A stretch of DNA of 64,000 nt, taken from assembly GCA_900155495.1 (NCBI GenBank), contig FTLJ01000063.1, positions 44,124 to 108,123 of the forward strand, given 5' to 3'. Below are positions 21,092-33,808 of the stretch, piece after piece (the stretch's first letter is position 1; each line of letters opens with the position of its first letter). The stretch is from Porogramme epimiltina (taxonomy: Eukaryota; Basidiomycota; Agaricomycetes; Polyporales; Polyporaceae). A program made the position numbers and the translations under genes. The notes beneath the pieces are model-generated. The model saw only the letters and a program-made list of their open reading frames with translations. It was not told the origin of the DNA and ran no database searches.

Positions 21092-21545
21092 CGTTACAGT
21101 TGCTCGGCTTGCGGGAGATTGAAGTCCGAAAGGATATGCTCTCGTGCAACACAGTTCGCACGCCTCAAGGGTACGAGGAGGTGCTTTCGAGTCACGGTGT
21201 CTGGATGAGATATACTTCAGTGACCGGCCCTTATCTTCCCGGCATGCGATGATATGGGCCGTTCACTCAAGCATACACTCACTGTAGTCTTGGTGTACCC
21301 TCTGTGGAATCAACGTATACAAGCCGGTAATGTTATCAGGTAGTGATCAATGCAACCGGGAGTAAGAGAAAGCCTAGAGAGCCTTGGAGAACGCTGAGAG
21401 GGGGCCATTTAGCAGCGAGCATGACGATGGTCACATGCGAAGTCGTGCGAGGCGCGCTGAGCTGGGGGCCCGAACGCGTCGATGACCACGGTCGACGGCT
21501 ACAGCTAGCTCACGGCCGACGTTCATACCCTCACATACCCTCGTC
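21092..21545. promoter_or_regulatory. Divergent promoter region
   Basis: 454 nt shared between the hydantoinase-B gene (minus) and the UBR7-like gene (plus). No TATA box stands out on either side. The arrangement allows co-regulation but does not prove it. Confidence 0.5.
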
Positions 21546-23140
21546 ATGTCGGACTCGTCGACCCTAGCATCTGTGTTAGAAACTCAAACGAGCCTTCTGC
21601 AAGAGGCCTCCCTCGCGCTTCCCCACCAGTTCTCGCAATGCACGTACTCGCTTGGGCCCATCCGCCAGGCTGTCTACCTCTGCCTCACTTGCACCCCACC
21701 CGGAGCCGACACCCCACGAGGGATCTGCTCGGCGTGTTCAATTGCATGCCATACCGATCACGAGCAACTCGAGCTCTTCCCGAAGCGTGGCTTCCGGTGC
21801 GACTGCCCCACGCGCGGCCTCGCGCACGCCTGCACGCTGCACGCCACGGAAGAGGCACCGAACGGACAGAACGCGTACGGGCGCAACTTTGCCGCCGAAT
21901 TCTGCCGCTGCGGACGCAAGTACGACGCGGAGAAGGAGCGGGAGACCATGATCCAGTGTGTCGAGTGTGAGGTGCGCCCGTGCGGTCTCCACGCGACTGA
22001 GGCTCATACCCCTCTCCTGGCTCCGCCTTTTCTCCCCTCTTCCGCAGGACTGGTTCCACGAATCGTGTCTTAATCTCCGCGAACGGCCTCCCTCTCGCGA
22101 GCCCACGCCAGCCGCTGAGCCCGCAGGAGACGACGGCGCGTCCGACGCGTCTTCGTCGGGGCTCCCGCCGCCGCTCGTCTCCGCCGACGACTACGACGCG
22201 CTCATGTGCAGCCGCTGCGTCCGCGGGATCGCCGCCGTGCGCCGTGTGGCCGGCACCTCGGGTGCGCTCATGGTCGTGCGCTCGTCTGAAACGGAGCCGT
22301 GGCGCGTCGTCGGCTTGCCGGAGCCCGGAGCTGCTGACTCTGCTGTGGTGGATGTCGTCACCGTGGACGCTCAAGCGGAGGACGCTGGGGCTAGCACTTC
22401 GTCCTCGGCATCGGTTGCTGGGGAGAAGCGCGAGCGGTCCGCATCCGTTGGGGAGGGCCCAGAGGCAAAGCGCGTACGTGTGTCACCGGAGGGCAGCCCG
22501 GAGAACAAAGGCGGCGGTCTATCCTGCTCGGCTCCTCAGGCAGATCCCCGCGTAACGACCCTTTTGGAGAAGCTGGACAGTATGGAGTTTTACAAGACAG
22601 AGGGGGCCGGCCTCGCATACCTCGGGGCTGGAGACGTGTTCCTCACTGAGGGCTGGAGGGACCGCTGGTGTAGCTGTACACAGGTGTGAATTCTTTCCAT
22701 GACTGCTTAAAATGTTCACCGGATGACAGATCTATGCCGTACAGTGTTCCGAGTCGCTGCGAAGTCGGCCACATCTACGGATAGAAGAAGAAACGTATGA
22801 ACCGCCAGAAGATCCCGATTCAGGTATTATCTAACACCATTCCTCCGAGGTTTCTCTGGCTAAAATCCCACAACAGGTCTCTCTCTAGAGGAGCTCGGTA
22901 TGCGCGCCCTACAGGGGCTGCCTCGCGAGCAAGCCATCAACGGCATTATGGCGTTTAATGCTATGCGGTTAGTTTGCTTATTTTCGGTGGTCTGTTGAAT
23001 ATATGGCTCAACACCATGACAGTGATGACCTCATGACACACCTTCGCTCATTCGCGGAGAGTGGAGAAGAGGTCACAGAGTCAGCTATCAGGGGCTTCTT
23101 CGACGCGCGCATACAGCAGCTCCAGTCAAAGCGTCGATGA
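21546..23140 (+). CDS. UBR7-like UBR-box and PHD-finger protein
   Basis: Five exons (21546-21971, 22048-22683, 22745-22823, 22877-22967, 23023-23140) give 449 aa. A UBR-type zinc box spans about residues 30-90, with Cys/His ligands such as C32, C46, C49, C61, C64, H69, H72, C85 and C87. A PHD-like finger follows (C120, C122, C138, C141, then W-F-H-x-x-C), interrupted by an intron after C141. The middle is low-complexity, Ser/Pro/acidic with basic K-R patches. The C-terminal part has W-C-x-C-x-x-C and Y-E-P-P-E-D-P-D, a hallmark of the UBR7 family. Human UBR7 is a histone H2B ubiquitin ligase; in fungi the role is untested. I chose the acceptor at 22744 over one 15 nt earlier because it keeps C-T-Q-C. 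Confidence 0.92.
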
Positions 23141-23647
23141 CCCCGCGACCTTGGCATTCTCGAGAACGATACGATGTAATACTACAACCGCAATGTCATC
23201 ATGTGGACCCTTTCAACTCTTCATCTACTTTACCGCATCCGAGTTGCAATGCCAAACCTTCGCAAGGCACGATGCAGCGCTAGGATCGGGATTTCGAAAC
23301 CACCGCTGGTGTCGGGAGCTGGCAGTACGCATGGGCTGCCAGGCGATGTCGGCGCACCTCAGCGCACAAAGACAAAGCGGCCTCGACTGCAGCGTCTTGT
23401 CCCTGGCTCGTTCCCGACACTCGGCCTGGAAGGTGGCACAGAGGAAGCGCCCGCAGCGTCTGGCCCGAGCGCGCGAAAGTGGCGGGACACGCGGATGTCA
23501 CGGGGTCGCACGGTGCACGTGAGTGAGTTGTTGATCGTGAGTAGGGTTCAGTTGAGCCACGCTCCGGACCCCCGCGCGCATCTTGACCCTCTTCCCCTAC
23601 CATCCCCTCGCTCCGTCCTCCACCCCAACCCCCGCGCACGAAGCACA
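23141..23647. other. Intergenic
   Basis: About 500 nt between two plus-strand genes. It should contain the 3' UTR of the UBR7-like gene and the promoter of the next gene, whose last 60 nt are C-rich. Overlapping frames here are not supported. Confidence 0.45.
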
Positions 23648-24347
23648 ATGCCTCGCAAGGCTGCCGCATCTTCTGAATCCGCTGCTCCCCCTCGCCGTTC
23701 TTCACGTATCAAGGACCAGCCTAAGCCCGAGGCGCCTCCGCCCAAGGCTCCCGCTAAGCCCCGCACGAAGAAGGCTAAGGAGCCCGCCGCTGAAGGCGAG
23801 GAGAAGCCTAAGGCGACCAAGGGTCGCAAGCGTACCGCAACCGAAAAGGATGCCGAGGACGGCGAGCCTGCTGCCAACGGGGACGAGCCCCCGGCCAAGA
23901 AGGTACGTCTGCCGGTCTTGTTGCCTCCATGTCGTCTCTGTTGCTGACCATTGCTCGCGCCTTACTCAGGCTAAGCCTGCCTCGAAGGCGGCTAAGCCCG
24001 CTAGCAAGGCCGCTGCTAAACCGGCGTCCAAGGCGTCTCGCGCGGGTTCGGCCAAGCCGGCATCGCGTGCTGCAAGTGCGAAGCCCGCCTCCAAGGCCTC
24101 CGCAAAGCCTGCATCTACCGCAAAGAAGCCAGCATCGCGTGCCGGCTCTAAGAAGCCCTCTTCGAAGGTATGTAGCTTAGGTCGTCCTCGTTCAGTCTGG
24201 GTCGCTTATCGTTAGGCGCAGGTCGGGGGCGCTGAGAAGGAGAACGGAACCGCTGCGGCTCCTGAGACCATCGCCGAGGAGCCTGAAGCGGAGGCTGCTG
24301 CTGAGGGTGGCGCCGAGTCCACAGCTGCAGAGGCAGCCGCGGCTTGA
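23648..24347 (+). CDS. Lys/Pro/Ala/Ser-repeat nuclear protein (H1-tail-like)
   Basis: Three exons (23648-23902, 23970-24167, 24216-24347) give about 194 aa of low-complexity sequence. Exon 1 has an S-R-I-K motif and many Lys/Pro pairs, with K-K and R-K-R nuclear-localisation-like clusters. Exon 2 is almost entirely K-P-A-S-type repeats (about 8 units of 6-9 residues), like the C-terminal tail of linker histone H1. Exon 3 is Ala/Glu-rich and acidic. No globular H1 domain is visible, so it is not a canonical H1. A chromatin or nucleolar DNA/RNA-binding role is inferred from composition. An alternative acceptor at 24221 would remove two residues. A further intron seems to lie in the 3' UTR. Confidence 0.75.
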
Positions 24348-24356
24348 GATACATGC

Positions 24357-24416
24357 GTGAGTCTTGTGTAGCATATACTCATCTTCGTTGACCGTGACGT
24401 GGCTTTATCGTTGCAG
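24357..24416 (+). other. Probable 3' UTR intron
   Basis: A GTGAGT donor 9 nt after the stop codon of the K-P-A-S-repeat gene pairs with a TTGCAG acceptor 60 nt later, with a GTTGAC-like branch site between. The length matches local introns. It lies within 50 nt of the stop, so it would not be expected to trigger nonsense-mediated decay. Confidence 0.55.
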
Positions 24417-25034
24417 GAAGACCTCGTCGAAAGACCATTATGCCCTCCATCTCCCTCACCCCTGCTATCGATGTTCCGCTTTTTTATCTCTTCTATTTAA
24501 CCACGCTGCACTCACCGGACCTAGGCCGCATGCCGATCCCCCCTCGATGTTCTATTATCCCTCTTCCACGCGGATATCCCCTCTTCCTGCTGCATAGCCG
24601 GGTTTGCATGGTTTTCTGTACATAATAAGATTTCAGGGTCGTGTAGTCTCATGTTCTTCACGTCGTTGTCGCATTGCTGCCTGTTCTAGCTACTACCGCT
24701 GAGTTAGTACATGTACGTTGCGTTGTTATATTACTAGTGTCTCAATTGGTTGACGTCTGTACAATGGATTGCTGTTCAGCGCAGCTGGCTTGTGTACCAA
24801 ACGCAACCAAATGAACCCTTGAAATGCCGTCAAGTCGTGCAATAACTGAGTGGTAATACGTTACTGCTAGAGTCAGGATGGCGTAAGATCCGTTCATTGG
24901 CATGACTAGCGTGAAAACAAGTACAACATGCGCGATATTCTAGATTACAGGAAAGATGACACGAGAGCAGAAAGCAATACGACTAGACCGTCCGAAAGCT
25001 TGACCAACTGGCCCAAACCCTCCATCGCCGCCAA
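24417..25034. other. Intergenic between convergent genes
   Basis: Holds the 3' UTR of the repeat-protein gene (T-rich) and of POL2. No gene seen. Confidence 0.5.
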
Positions 25035-28000
25035 TCACCAATTGTTGAGCAGCGTCTGCGCACACTCCTAGACATGACGCATGTTAACGCCTCGTGCCCT
25101 CTGAATGTAGTACTGATTACGTACCTTCAGCCGAACCATGTTGTGCGCGAGCGCAACGTTCACGATCGTCTTCAGCCTTTTCCGTGTGTCCGCCCGGTTC
25201 AGGGTGAGCTGGTACGCCCCGGAGCACACACAGTGCCGGCTCACGTTGTCCACCCGCAGCTGCGAGCACCTACCGCAGCGCAGGTCCTGCTGGGCGAAGC
25301 GCCGCTCGAGCTCGTGGACCGTGCGCATCAGGGCAAACTCGATCCCTGCGCGGTCGTACTCGCCGCCGCATCGCGTGCACGCCCAGCGCGCGTCCCGCGC
25401 GGCGGCGGAGCTCGGCAGCAGCGCGGGGTCCCGGCAGAAGTCGAAGTCGCGCATCGCGTCGCAGTGGCGGCACGGCACGCCCGCGAGCTTGAGGGGCTCG
25501 CATGGGTTGACGAACGCGGCCTCGGACGCGAACTCGCGTACGCCGACGAGCTCGAGGAGGTTGCGCTTGAGGAGGCCGACCTCGAGCGTGTGCTCTTTGG
25601 CGAGCGCGAACACGGCACAGGTGAACTTGACCAGCTCGAGCGCGGGGTTGCTCATGTGCAGATGCGAGCCGGGGAGCAGGGGGAAGTCCCACTGTACGAG
25701 CTCGGCTTCGTCCATGACGGCGCTGCGGTATCGGTCCTGTGCGCCACCGAGGATTCGAAGCATACGACGGGTGAGTTTGCGGGTCACAAACTCGCGACAA
25801 GAGCTAATCTCGTCCGCCTTCGCGGCATCGCGAGGGGTAGATTCAGGGGCCCCGCCGTTCTGGAGGATGCGAAGAGGAACGCGTGTCCCGCCTTGATTCC
25901 TCTGGGCAGTACGGAAGAACTCCACGAGGAAATAGCGAATGGCGGCACGGAAGTCGGGTTGAATCGCAGGAGGGAGGAAAGACTGGATGTTCCAGCGCAT
26001 CTCGATGGCGAGCTCTTCAGGCGGTTCCAGCGCGAGCGGATCTTCGCAGACAACCGCACCGTAGTTGGCCTCGTCCATGAATAACAGGAAGTCGTAGAAA
26101 CGTTCCGTGTGGAGATAGACGTGCTGGAAGAGTTCATGGGATGTGACGGCGGTGGTGATATAGGTCGCATATGCGTGTGCAGTCCCAGGAGGCTTGGACG
26201 TGACCAGAAGGATGCGGCTCAAGTCGGCGTACACGACGTGAGACCCTAGTCGCTTGAATTCGGCCAGCATCTGGATGAACGTCTTGCGCATAAGGCCATG
26301 AACAAACCGGTGGATGCCGGTATCGTACATGTACGACGCGGAGGAACTAATCCACCTCCAGAAGTGGTCAATTGCGATTGTCGCCGGACTCTCGAAGCTG
26401 CCCTGGATTTTGTCTACCATCCACGTTTTCACGAGCCCCTTGAGAATGCTGAACGTCTGCGGCGAGACGTTAGACTCTCCGAGCGTCACATCTTGCATCG
26501 TGTCGCCTTTCGAGTATTCGTCCAAGGTCCGCGATGCGTCGAAAGCAGTCGCCCCACCGCTGCCTTCCAACTCGTTGACAATCACGGAATGCAAGACAGC
26601 GTCGACCGCCAGGTTACGGACGGTAACCTCCAGGCATACATTCGAGTAGCATCCAGGCGACACGAACTCGGTCTTCGCCAGCTCCTCCTGAGGTCTGTTG
26701 TCTTCTTCGATGCCGCCGAGATCTGGGCGATCACCCGGGGACCACCAAAGGACGATGTCCTGAGTTGTCAGCCGCCGGGCGAACTCAACGTCGGCAAGGA
26801 GAAGTGGCTGGTCGCCCTCTACGTGACCGACTGGGATGTCGTAGTAATCTGCCATGGCGATTGTCCGGTCAAGCCAAGGGCCCAGTGAGAGATAGCGGCT
26901 TATGAGCTTCTGGGCGACGCTCGTTTGCCACGGGAATACGTCTAAGGAGTGTGGGGACTTCGCTTTGGACATTGACAATACGGGGAATTTGGCGAGTTTC
27001 GGCGTTTGTAAGTCGAAGTAGCTCTGTTCCTTGCTTGAGGAGACGACGACGATATATGATCTGTTCTCAATGAGACCAAGTTCCCGAGAGATTGCCTTGA
27101 GCGCAGTGGCGTCGTTGCCGTGATAGGTCGTGGTAAACGTAAGGTAGCTTGGGTAGGAGTAGGAGGCACCGGATCCCACGTCCTTTTCGTGTTTGCTGAG
27201 CAAGTCCGCGTATAGCTCCGATAGACGAGGTATTGCCTGGCGGCGGGTAGCGGGGTCAACGATGTGCAGCTTCACCACCTCTCCGGGGATGAAAAGTGCG
27301 AAGACGTGGACAGGCGCGTTGTTGGAGCAAGCATGGTACAGGAAGATGTACTTGCCCGCACGCCCTTGATCGAGGTAACGTCTCTTTGTTAATGAGGGGC
27401 CTGCGTGACCGAGCTGGGCGAGGTCAAACCCGTGGGTCTCTGCTCGGTTGAGCGTCATCGTCTTGTCCTCATTGGAGCACGTCTTTCCCAGTTTCAGGAT
27501 CGCCCGCATAACCAATGGAAGCTACACATAGCCATTAACATAGATAGCACGGGAATGCGACGAAACACATACCTGTAACTCGTAGACACCGTCGACGTTG
27601 GGGTCGTTGGTGATGTCGATGAAATGCTCATGCCCTTCCACGTACATGTCCTCCCTCACAGAAAGCTTGTAGAGGTTAACACATGGCCGGTCGCGAGGGA
27701 GATTTCGCACGACCTTCTCGCATTGATAGAGCTCGTGGTTGAACTGGTCTTTCTTCGGAGGGGTTCGAAGGTGGATGTAGAACTCGCGAGGGATGCGCAA
27801 GGGAATCGCTGACAGTACACCGTCGATGGAGAGCCACAGAGTGAAACGACCCGGGGACCTATTGGCTCGGATCTGCACCACATCCCAATGTGTACTTTGT
27901 TTCGTGCGTACGCCGCGGAACATGGCCGGTACCGCGGCGGCAGAAGTAGAGGTGTCCCCACGACGATGCTTCCAGCGTTTTCGCATCGCCTTCAACCACC

Positions 28001-31000
28001 CAGAGTAGTTCTTAGTCACGTCGGGAAGCGGCTCTGCAAACGCACGCTCGGCTTCGTCATCCTCTGGACTGTGATCTCTACGGGTTGGTTTGCGATTGAC
28101 AACAGCGATGGGGCGGAACCCTCGGGGCTTCTTCGGGCCGCCGTCTTCAATGTCCTCCATGTCTGCATCCTGACTGGCCTGGTTCTCGTCGGCCCGCTTG
28201 AAGAAGTCCGTGACTTTGTGTTGGTGGAACTTGTCCTCCATCGCGACGACGCGGCGGTGCAGCCAGTCTGGGTGGCGAATACGCGGAACGGGATTAGATA
28301 CTTTCTGCATGGCGGCGGGGATGGTGATGAGCTTCTGGATGACAGAACCCAAACGCTCGATGTAGTACTCCCAGTCGAGGATGGAGCGGAGGTCAAAGTT
28401 CGTCAGGCTGTTGTCCTTCAACCACTTGCGAAGGTATGTCCGCTTTACGCTCTCCTCGGCCGAGAAGATCGCCACGGGGACGGCGCGCTCGGTGACAGGT
28501 GCGCCCATCGGTTTTGCGGAGATGATGAACTTGCACGCGAGACCCTTGTCCTTGACCATCTGGTCGCCCAAAAACTCGGCTAGTCGCCGCGCGGTGCTGA
28601 TCGACGTCGACTTCTGCCCACCGTACTCCGCAAGCGTTTTCGACATGCTCCTGTTCTCAGCGATGAGTTCGACCAGCTCCTCGTCCGCGAGGTCTTCGGC
28701 GTGACTGAACAACACATCGAGCCAACGGTCTGCGATCTGCGCGACAGCAGCGTAGCACTCCTCTAGCGTCGTGCCCAGTAGAAACTTCTCGAAGATCTGA
28801 GACTGGAAGATCTTGATAAGTTGCAACTCTCCGCGACGCTTGACCTCGAATCCCTTGAGCTCAGCGAGCGAACCGTCGTCGTTGAATACCGCGTAACGCT
28901 TCTTCAACAACTTGTCTTCCTCTTTGGATGACGGAAGGATCATCGCCTTGTAGGGCCCGTCGAGCTCGAAGAAGATGGAGTTCTCGCTGTGTATGACGTA
29001 CTCCCCCGTCTCGGGGTCGAGGTCATGGTACTGGTGGTTCGTGAACTTCGCGTGGACCAGGTGGTTGAGCATCGTGCACGGGTACGAGAACGCTATCGCC
29101 TTCCCATTCTTGAGCTTGAACTTGAAGTTCTCCGGGAACACGCCAGGGAGCATGCACCAGATACCGTCAGTGTCCAATTCGAGTGGTCGCCCTATCTGTT
29201 CGACGAGTTGCCGCGCCATTTGGATGATCGTTGCTCCCGTGAGACACGTAATGCCTGCCATCTCCATCGAGTGCCAACGCGCACCCTTACGCATGACGTA
29301 GCCATAGAAAGAGTTGAGGATACACTTGTGCGCGAGCTGTAGCGAGTCGTACAAGACGATCATCTTCTTTGCCTCGTCGACCTCGGCGATGGAGCGGTGC
29401 TCGGATAGGACGGTGTCGAGATTCTTCTTCCACGTCTTGTGGAGGCCCTTGTATTCGTAACGACGGTCACGGAAACGCCTAACAGTGTCGATGTAGAAGG
29501 GGTTCTCGCGTTGGCAGATGATAGCTTCGCGGTTCTCGATCTTAGTGTCCTTGATCTTTTTGTACACCCTTCGCGAGTAGTCGCCCAACCGTTTGTGAAG
29601 TAGCGCGGTCTGTTCAGACTCGGAGAGGTCGATGAACTTGCGCGGCGGCAACCCGGGTTTCTTCGGAGGAAACGTTTCTTGGTTGAGGGCGTGCTTGATC
29701 ATGTTGAACTCGTCCCGACGGGCAGGGAAGAACTCCCCGCGCCAAGCCCAAGTCATTCGGCGATCACAAGTCTTTCCAGGACGATTGAAGTCGCATACAG
29801 CGCATGTTGCCTCGTCGACGACCGAGTCGGGTTGTAACCGATTGGACAACATGATGTTTGGGTACATGGCGGCAACATCCAAGTGATAGATGAGTGGGTT
29901 GTCCATCCGTTGGGGATTGTCTCGCATTGTCTCGAGCTTGGCCTGGATCTGCTCCTTCACTTCGTCGTAGTTCGTCACATCCTCTAGCACGCCTTTCGAT
30001 TCGTCGACAATGCAGAACGTGAGGGCGGCATCCAACTCATCGATCAGCTATAGAGTATATCAGATACTGCTTGGACGACGGCGTTGGGGAAATATACCTG
30101 TTGTACGGCGGATGGCTCAATCTTGAAATGTGTTGTAATGTCGCTACGGAAGACACCGGCTTCCAGGGCCTCGACGTGTCCACCGACGTACGTCTCAGAC
30201 GCTACCAGGTGCCCGTCGTACATGGTTCCATGTGACTCTTCGTGCCTATTCGGCATGATGATATGACCCCGGAAGGCTTCCACCTAGATTGATGACGTCG
30301 TTAGAAACAAGCCACAGGCACGAAGCAAGAGATAACTCATTTACCATGAGCAGGTTTTCACAGAGTGTACCACTACCTTTCCGCAAGACCTCGTCCGGGC
30401 GGAGAGGGATGATGTTGCATAACGAGAAGATGAAGGGGTGTACATATTTCATGTAGAGGTAGTATGTCGCCACCGCATCGGAAACGGAGTACTGCGCGAG
30501 TATCTGGGGCTGCTCCATGGCGTACCTGCTCGACTGTTAGCCCTACATCGCCATTTAGAAACGGGTATACGTACGGTGTCATGAGTTCCGGGTCGAGCTC
30601 TATTGGGTTATACCCTAGCTTGGCTGTCGTGACGGCCTTCAAGCCTTGGCTACCTTGTGGAAGGTAGGAGTCGCGTTTGACCCATCGGAAACAGTCCATG
30701 TGAACACAGCACCGACTCTTGTATTCGTCCTCCGAGTCCTTCGCGAACCCTGTTTCCAAGAACATGTCGATTCCGTGGACCTTTGCTCGTGCACAGAGGA
30801 AGGGGAAATCGAAGAAGTCTCCGTTAAATGTGGCCATGACCGTCGGTTTGACGTCCTGGATGTGAGAGAAGAAGCGTGATATCGTAGCAGCCTGACAAAA
30901 CATTTAGCGAAGTTCCCGCCAGCCGTCGCCTCGCTGCACTTACCTCGTCGGGCTCATTAAAAATCGTGAAAGGGCCCTCATAGCCCTCCTTCGGAGTATA

Positions 31001-32356
31001 CTCGAAATCCTCGATGTCTTCACTGACAATCTCGCGGTTCGTGATGAGGAAACCTTGCCCGTCGATCATATACGAGATCATCATGACTTGGTCAATAGCC
31101 TGGTCCGGGAACTTGAGGGGCGCCTTCGTCGTCTCGATATCGTACGCCATTACGACAGGGTCCGCACGCTTCACGCGCTCACTGAGCAGCTTGAAAGAGG
31201 GTTGGCCCGCAGCGAAAGATACCGAGTACCACAGTCCAACGCGCATTTCGTTGTCCATCGCGACGCGCAGGTAGTACGGCACGTCGTATTCGCGGATGTC
31301 GATGATGCCTTCGCGCGGGTCCTTGTCGCGGCCGCCTGCACCCCACCGCGAAGAGCCCGGCTGGGACTCGCCGTCTGCCGCCCACTCGCCCTCGAGCTCG
31401 ATGTTCGTCGCTGCGGCAGATGTCGCGTTGACTACCTCAGCGTAGGCGTCGACTGCGTCCAGCTTTGCACTGTTCGCGAGGGCTAGGGGCATGATGTCGC
31501 GTCGAACCGTGAGGAGGTCGGAGACATTCTGGAAATGGAGCTGCAAGAAGAGCCGTCGGTGGCCCATGAGATGATTTGGCATTTGCAGGTCCTCCTTCCG
31601 TTCCCTGGTAATGCGACAGATGACACCTTCATACTTCTTCATCAGCCATTCTTCGATGACTGTCTCCATCCCACTCTATTATACTATAAGCCTCGCGAGT
31701 ATGACAATATTAGAGGCGCCATACCTTGCAAGCAATGTAGAAATATGGTTCGTACAGCATTGTGCACTTGAACATACCACCATCATCTTGGATGAAGTAA
31801 AAGTCAACTGCGGCCTTCCCTCCAGCAATATCCGCGTCTTTCATAAGAGTCTGGAAGCATAATAGGGCAGCGTAAGTAATCAGTATTAGATTGGAAAGAC
31901 GGTCATGAGTTGGGAGACGACAGTCGGAGACTGAAGTCGTTTGGTTTGCACATAGGTTTAAGTTCAGACCACATTATGCCCCTCACGCCGCTCCGAGAGC
32001 AGGCAGACATCAAGGCTATCGTTGTCCCACCACACTAGTGTTCCACTGCCTGCGTACAAGCAAAAGAGAGAGTCGCGTACCGGGTGCATGTTAATTAACC
32101 ATCCTTCTCTGGTAGACCCCTCCTGCACGCGCGCAAATCCCAGTTTCTCGTCCACCTCGTCGCTCGTCTTGACCTGCTCAAACCTCTCCTCCAGTTGGTT
32201 TCCATCTTCGTCTCTCTGTGGGGGCGCGTCGGAAGGCGCCCCACCTCGTCCTCTCCCTCGTCCTCTGCCGCCGCGGAATGATGTGTTGCCGCGGTAGCCG
32301 AAACGCGAGCCACCGCGGCCGTTGCCCCGTCGAAAAGAGCCGGTCCCCCTAGCCAT
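25035..32356 (-). CDS. DNA polymerase epsilon catalytic subunit
   Basis: Leading-strand replicative polymerase with 3'-5' proofreading. Nine exons on the minus strand: 32356-32081, 31850-31725, 31675-30944, 30891-30575, 30525-30345, 30283-30098, 30047-27573, 27521-25125, 25067-25035; about 2240 aa, normal for the family. Exo I (D-I-E-T-T) starts at about residue 313, Exo II (F-N-G-D) near 403, Exo III (Y-S-V-S-D) near 500. Polymerase motif A (D-V-A-A-M-Y-P) starts near 663; motif B and motif C (D-T-D-G) follow. The Fe-S cysteines include C688, C691 and C700. An inactive second polymerase half and two C-terminal zinc modules complete it. Every motif is intact, at a constant +23 offset from yeast Pol2. 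The extra N-terminus is an RGG/Gly-Arg-rich tail of about 30 residues. The last exon is only 33 nt. Exon 3's start is the least certain junction. Confidence 0.97.
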
Positions 32357-33046
32357 GGTAATTAGAGAGCCCCTTGGTCAAGGGGAAGCAGAGAGGGGTG
32401 AAGTGGGGAGAGAGAAAGGTGATGGAGGTGAAGACCCCGCAAAGCAAGTGAGGCGCGCATTACTGGGATTGGTGTGACGGGTCGCGTTGAGGTGTGACTG
32501 ACGCCAACAGTCACTTGCGCGTCACAACACCGCTGAAGTTCCAGCGGACCATCGCCGCAACTCGCCGCGCACATCATGATGCCCACACCATCTGTCTGTC
32601 GTGTGTGATTCCTTTCGGAGAGTACTGGACGTGTTCCAGCGGCGAACAATGGGCGTATTGTTGAGAGGTCCTATGCGAACTAGCTTAGAAGACGAAAAAC
32701 CCCGCTCCGCTTACAAGAGGCGTCGTATGACGTCATTAAATAGCAACAAAACTTTGAGACATGGTTGGTGACATTCGAGACCAGACTGGTGTACTAGTCT
32801 AGATAATATCAATAAAGGCTGCAAGCCGGCAGCACGGTTATTCACCACTTCTCATCGACGAAATCTTTTCCGGCTGCCTGCACAGATGAACGAGTTACGA
32901 ATGACTTTATGCAAGCGTGGCTCTGAATATACCTCGCCAGGCCGGGAGATGTACAATACATTATCCAGATACATATATGCAGTCCACAATGCAAGAGGAG
33001 ATGGGGACACTATTGCCTATAAGTCCATGGTGGCAAAGGTAGACGA
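32357..33046. other. Intergenic, POL2 promoter
   Basis: 690 nt with the POL2 promoter and the 3' UTR of GNA1. No TATA box near POL2. AT-richer patches lie at about 32690-33000. Confidence 0.45.
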
Positions 33047-33808
33047 CTACAACCGCGGGGTCTGCGCACGTTCGACGGGTGCGTACTTCGCCTAAAAGAC
33101 ATCGACGATCAATTAATACGTGTACACTACACGCACCATCCGATCAACGCGACTCACCATCTCGTTTTCCTTCTTCTGGAACCCGCACTTCTCGTAGAAC
33201 GCTGCACGTTCCGGGTACAAGTCAGCCGCCGAACAAACGTGGAATAGGCCTAACAGGGGGGGAGGTGCAGGAGCAGAAAGAGTACTCACGAATGTTGGTA
33301 TCGCTGCAGTTGAGAATCGTCTTGTAGCACCCGCTGTTCTCGCTGATGCCAGTGAGCGCCTGGATGATGCGCAGCCCCAGCTTCTTGCCTTGCTGGCTCT
33401 TGTCGACGGCGATGTCCTCAATGTGGCCAACGCAACCGAGCCCGCGGAGGAACTTGCGCTCGACGAAGGTTGTGCCGACAGCGACGATGCGATCCGACGC
33501 CTTATCGACGATAACGATGGAGTAGTACGTCCGAGGCGTCGCACGGAGAGCCTCGAACTGCGCACGCCAGGCCTCCTCACCGGGGTCCGTTACGACGGTC
33601 AACACGGAGAGGACGGCGAGGTGGCCCCTGCTGTGGTCGGACGTAGCCAAGGGACGAATCTTTACACATGCACGCATTGAGCTCAAAGGCAAACAGGAGA
33701 ACAGGGACAACATACGTGGAGGTCCGCGGGCAGCTGTTTCCTGACCTCCGCGGGAATCTGGTCGGTGGGGAAGAGGAGGTCGAGCTCAGAGTCGGGCGTG
33801 AAAGGCAT
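33047..33808 (-). CDS. Glucosamine-6-phosphate N-acetyltransferase
   Basis: GNAT-family enzyme that transfers acetyl from acetyl-CoA to glucosamine-6-phosphate, the second step of UDP-GlcNAc synthesis and so needed for chitin. Exons on the minus strand: 33808-33716, 33659-33290, 33201-33158, 33091-33047, giving 183 aa. Acetyl-CoA-binding region: H-I-E-D-I-A-V-D, then Q-x-x-K-K-L-G. The C-terminal motif (N-C-S-D-x-N-I-P-F-Y-E-K-C-G-F) is characteristic and is formed only after splicing intron 2. The final exon is less sure: a GTGAGT donor and a TTTTAG acceptor yield a short tail starting A-K-Y. If that intron is retained, the protein ends at 33113 instead. Confidence 0.92.

Noticed and set aside
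25074..26084. 336-aa plus-strand ORF
   Set aside because: Antisense to the POL2 C-terminal exon, whose reading frame is confirmed by conserved zinc-binding cysteines.
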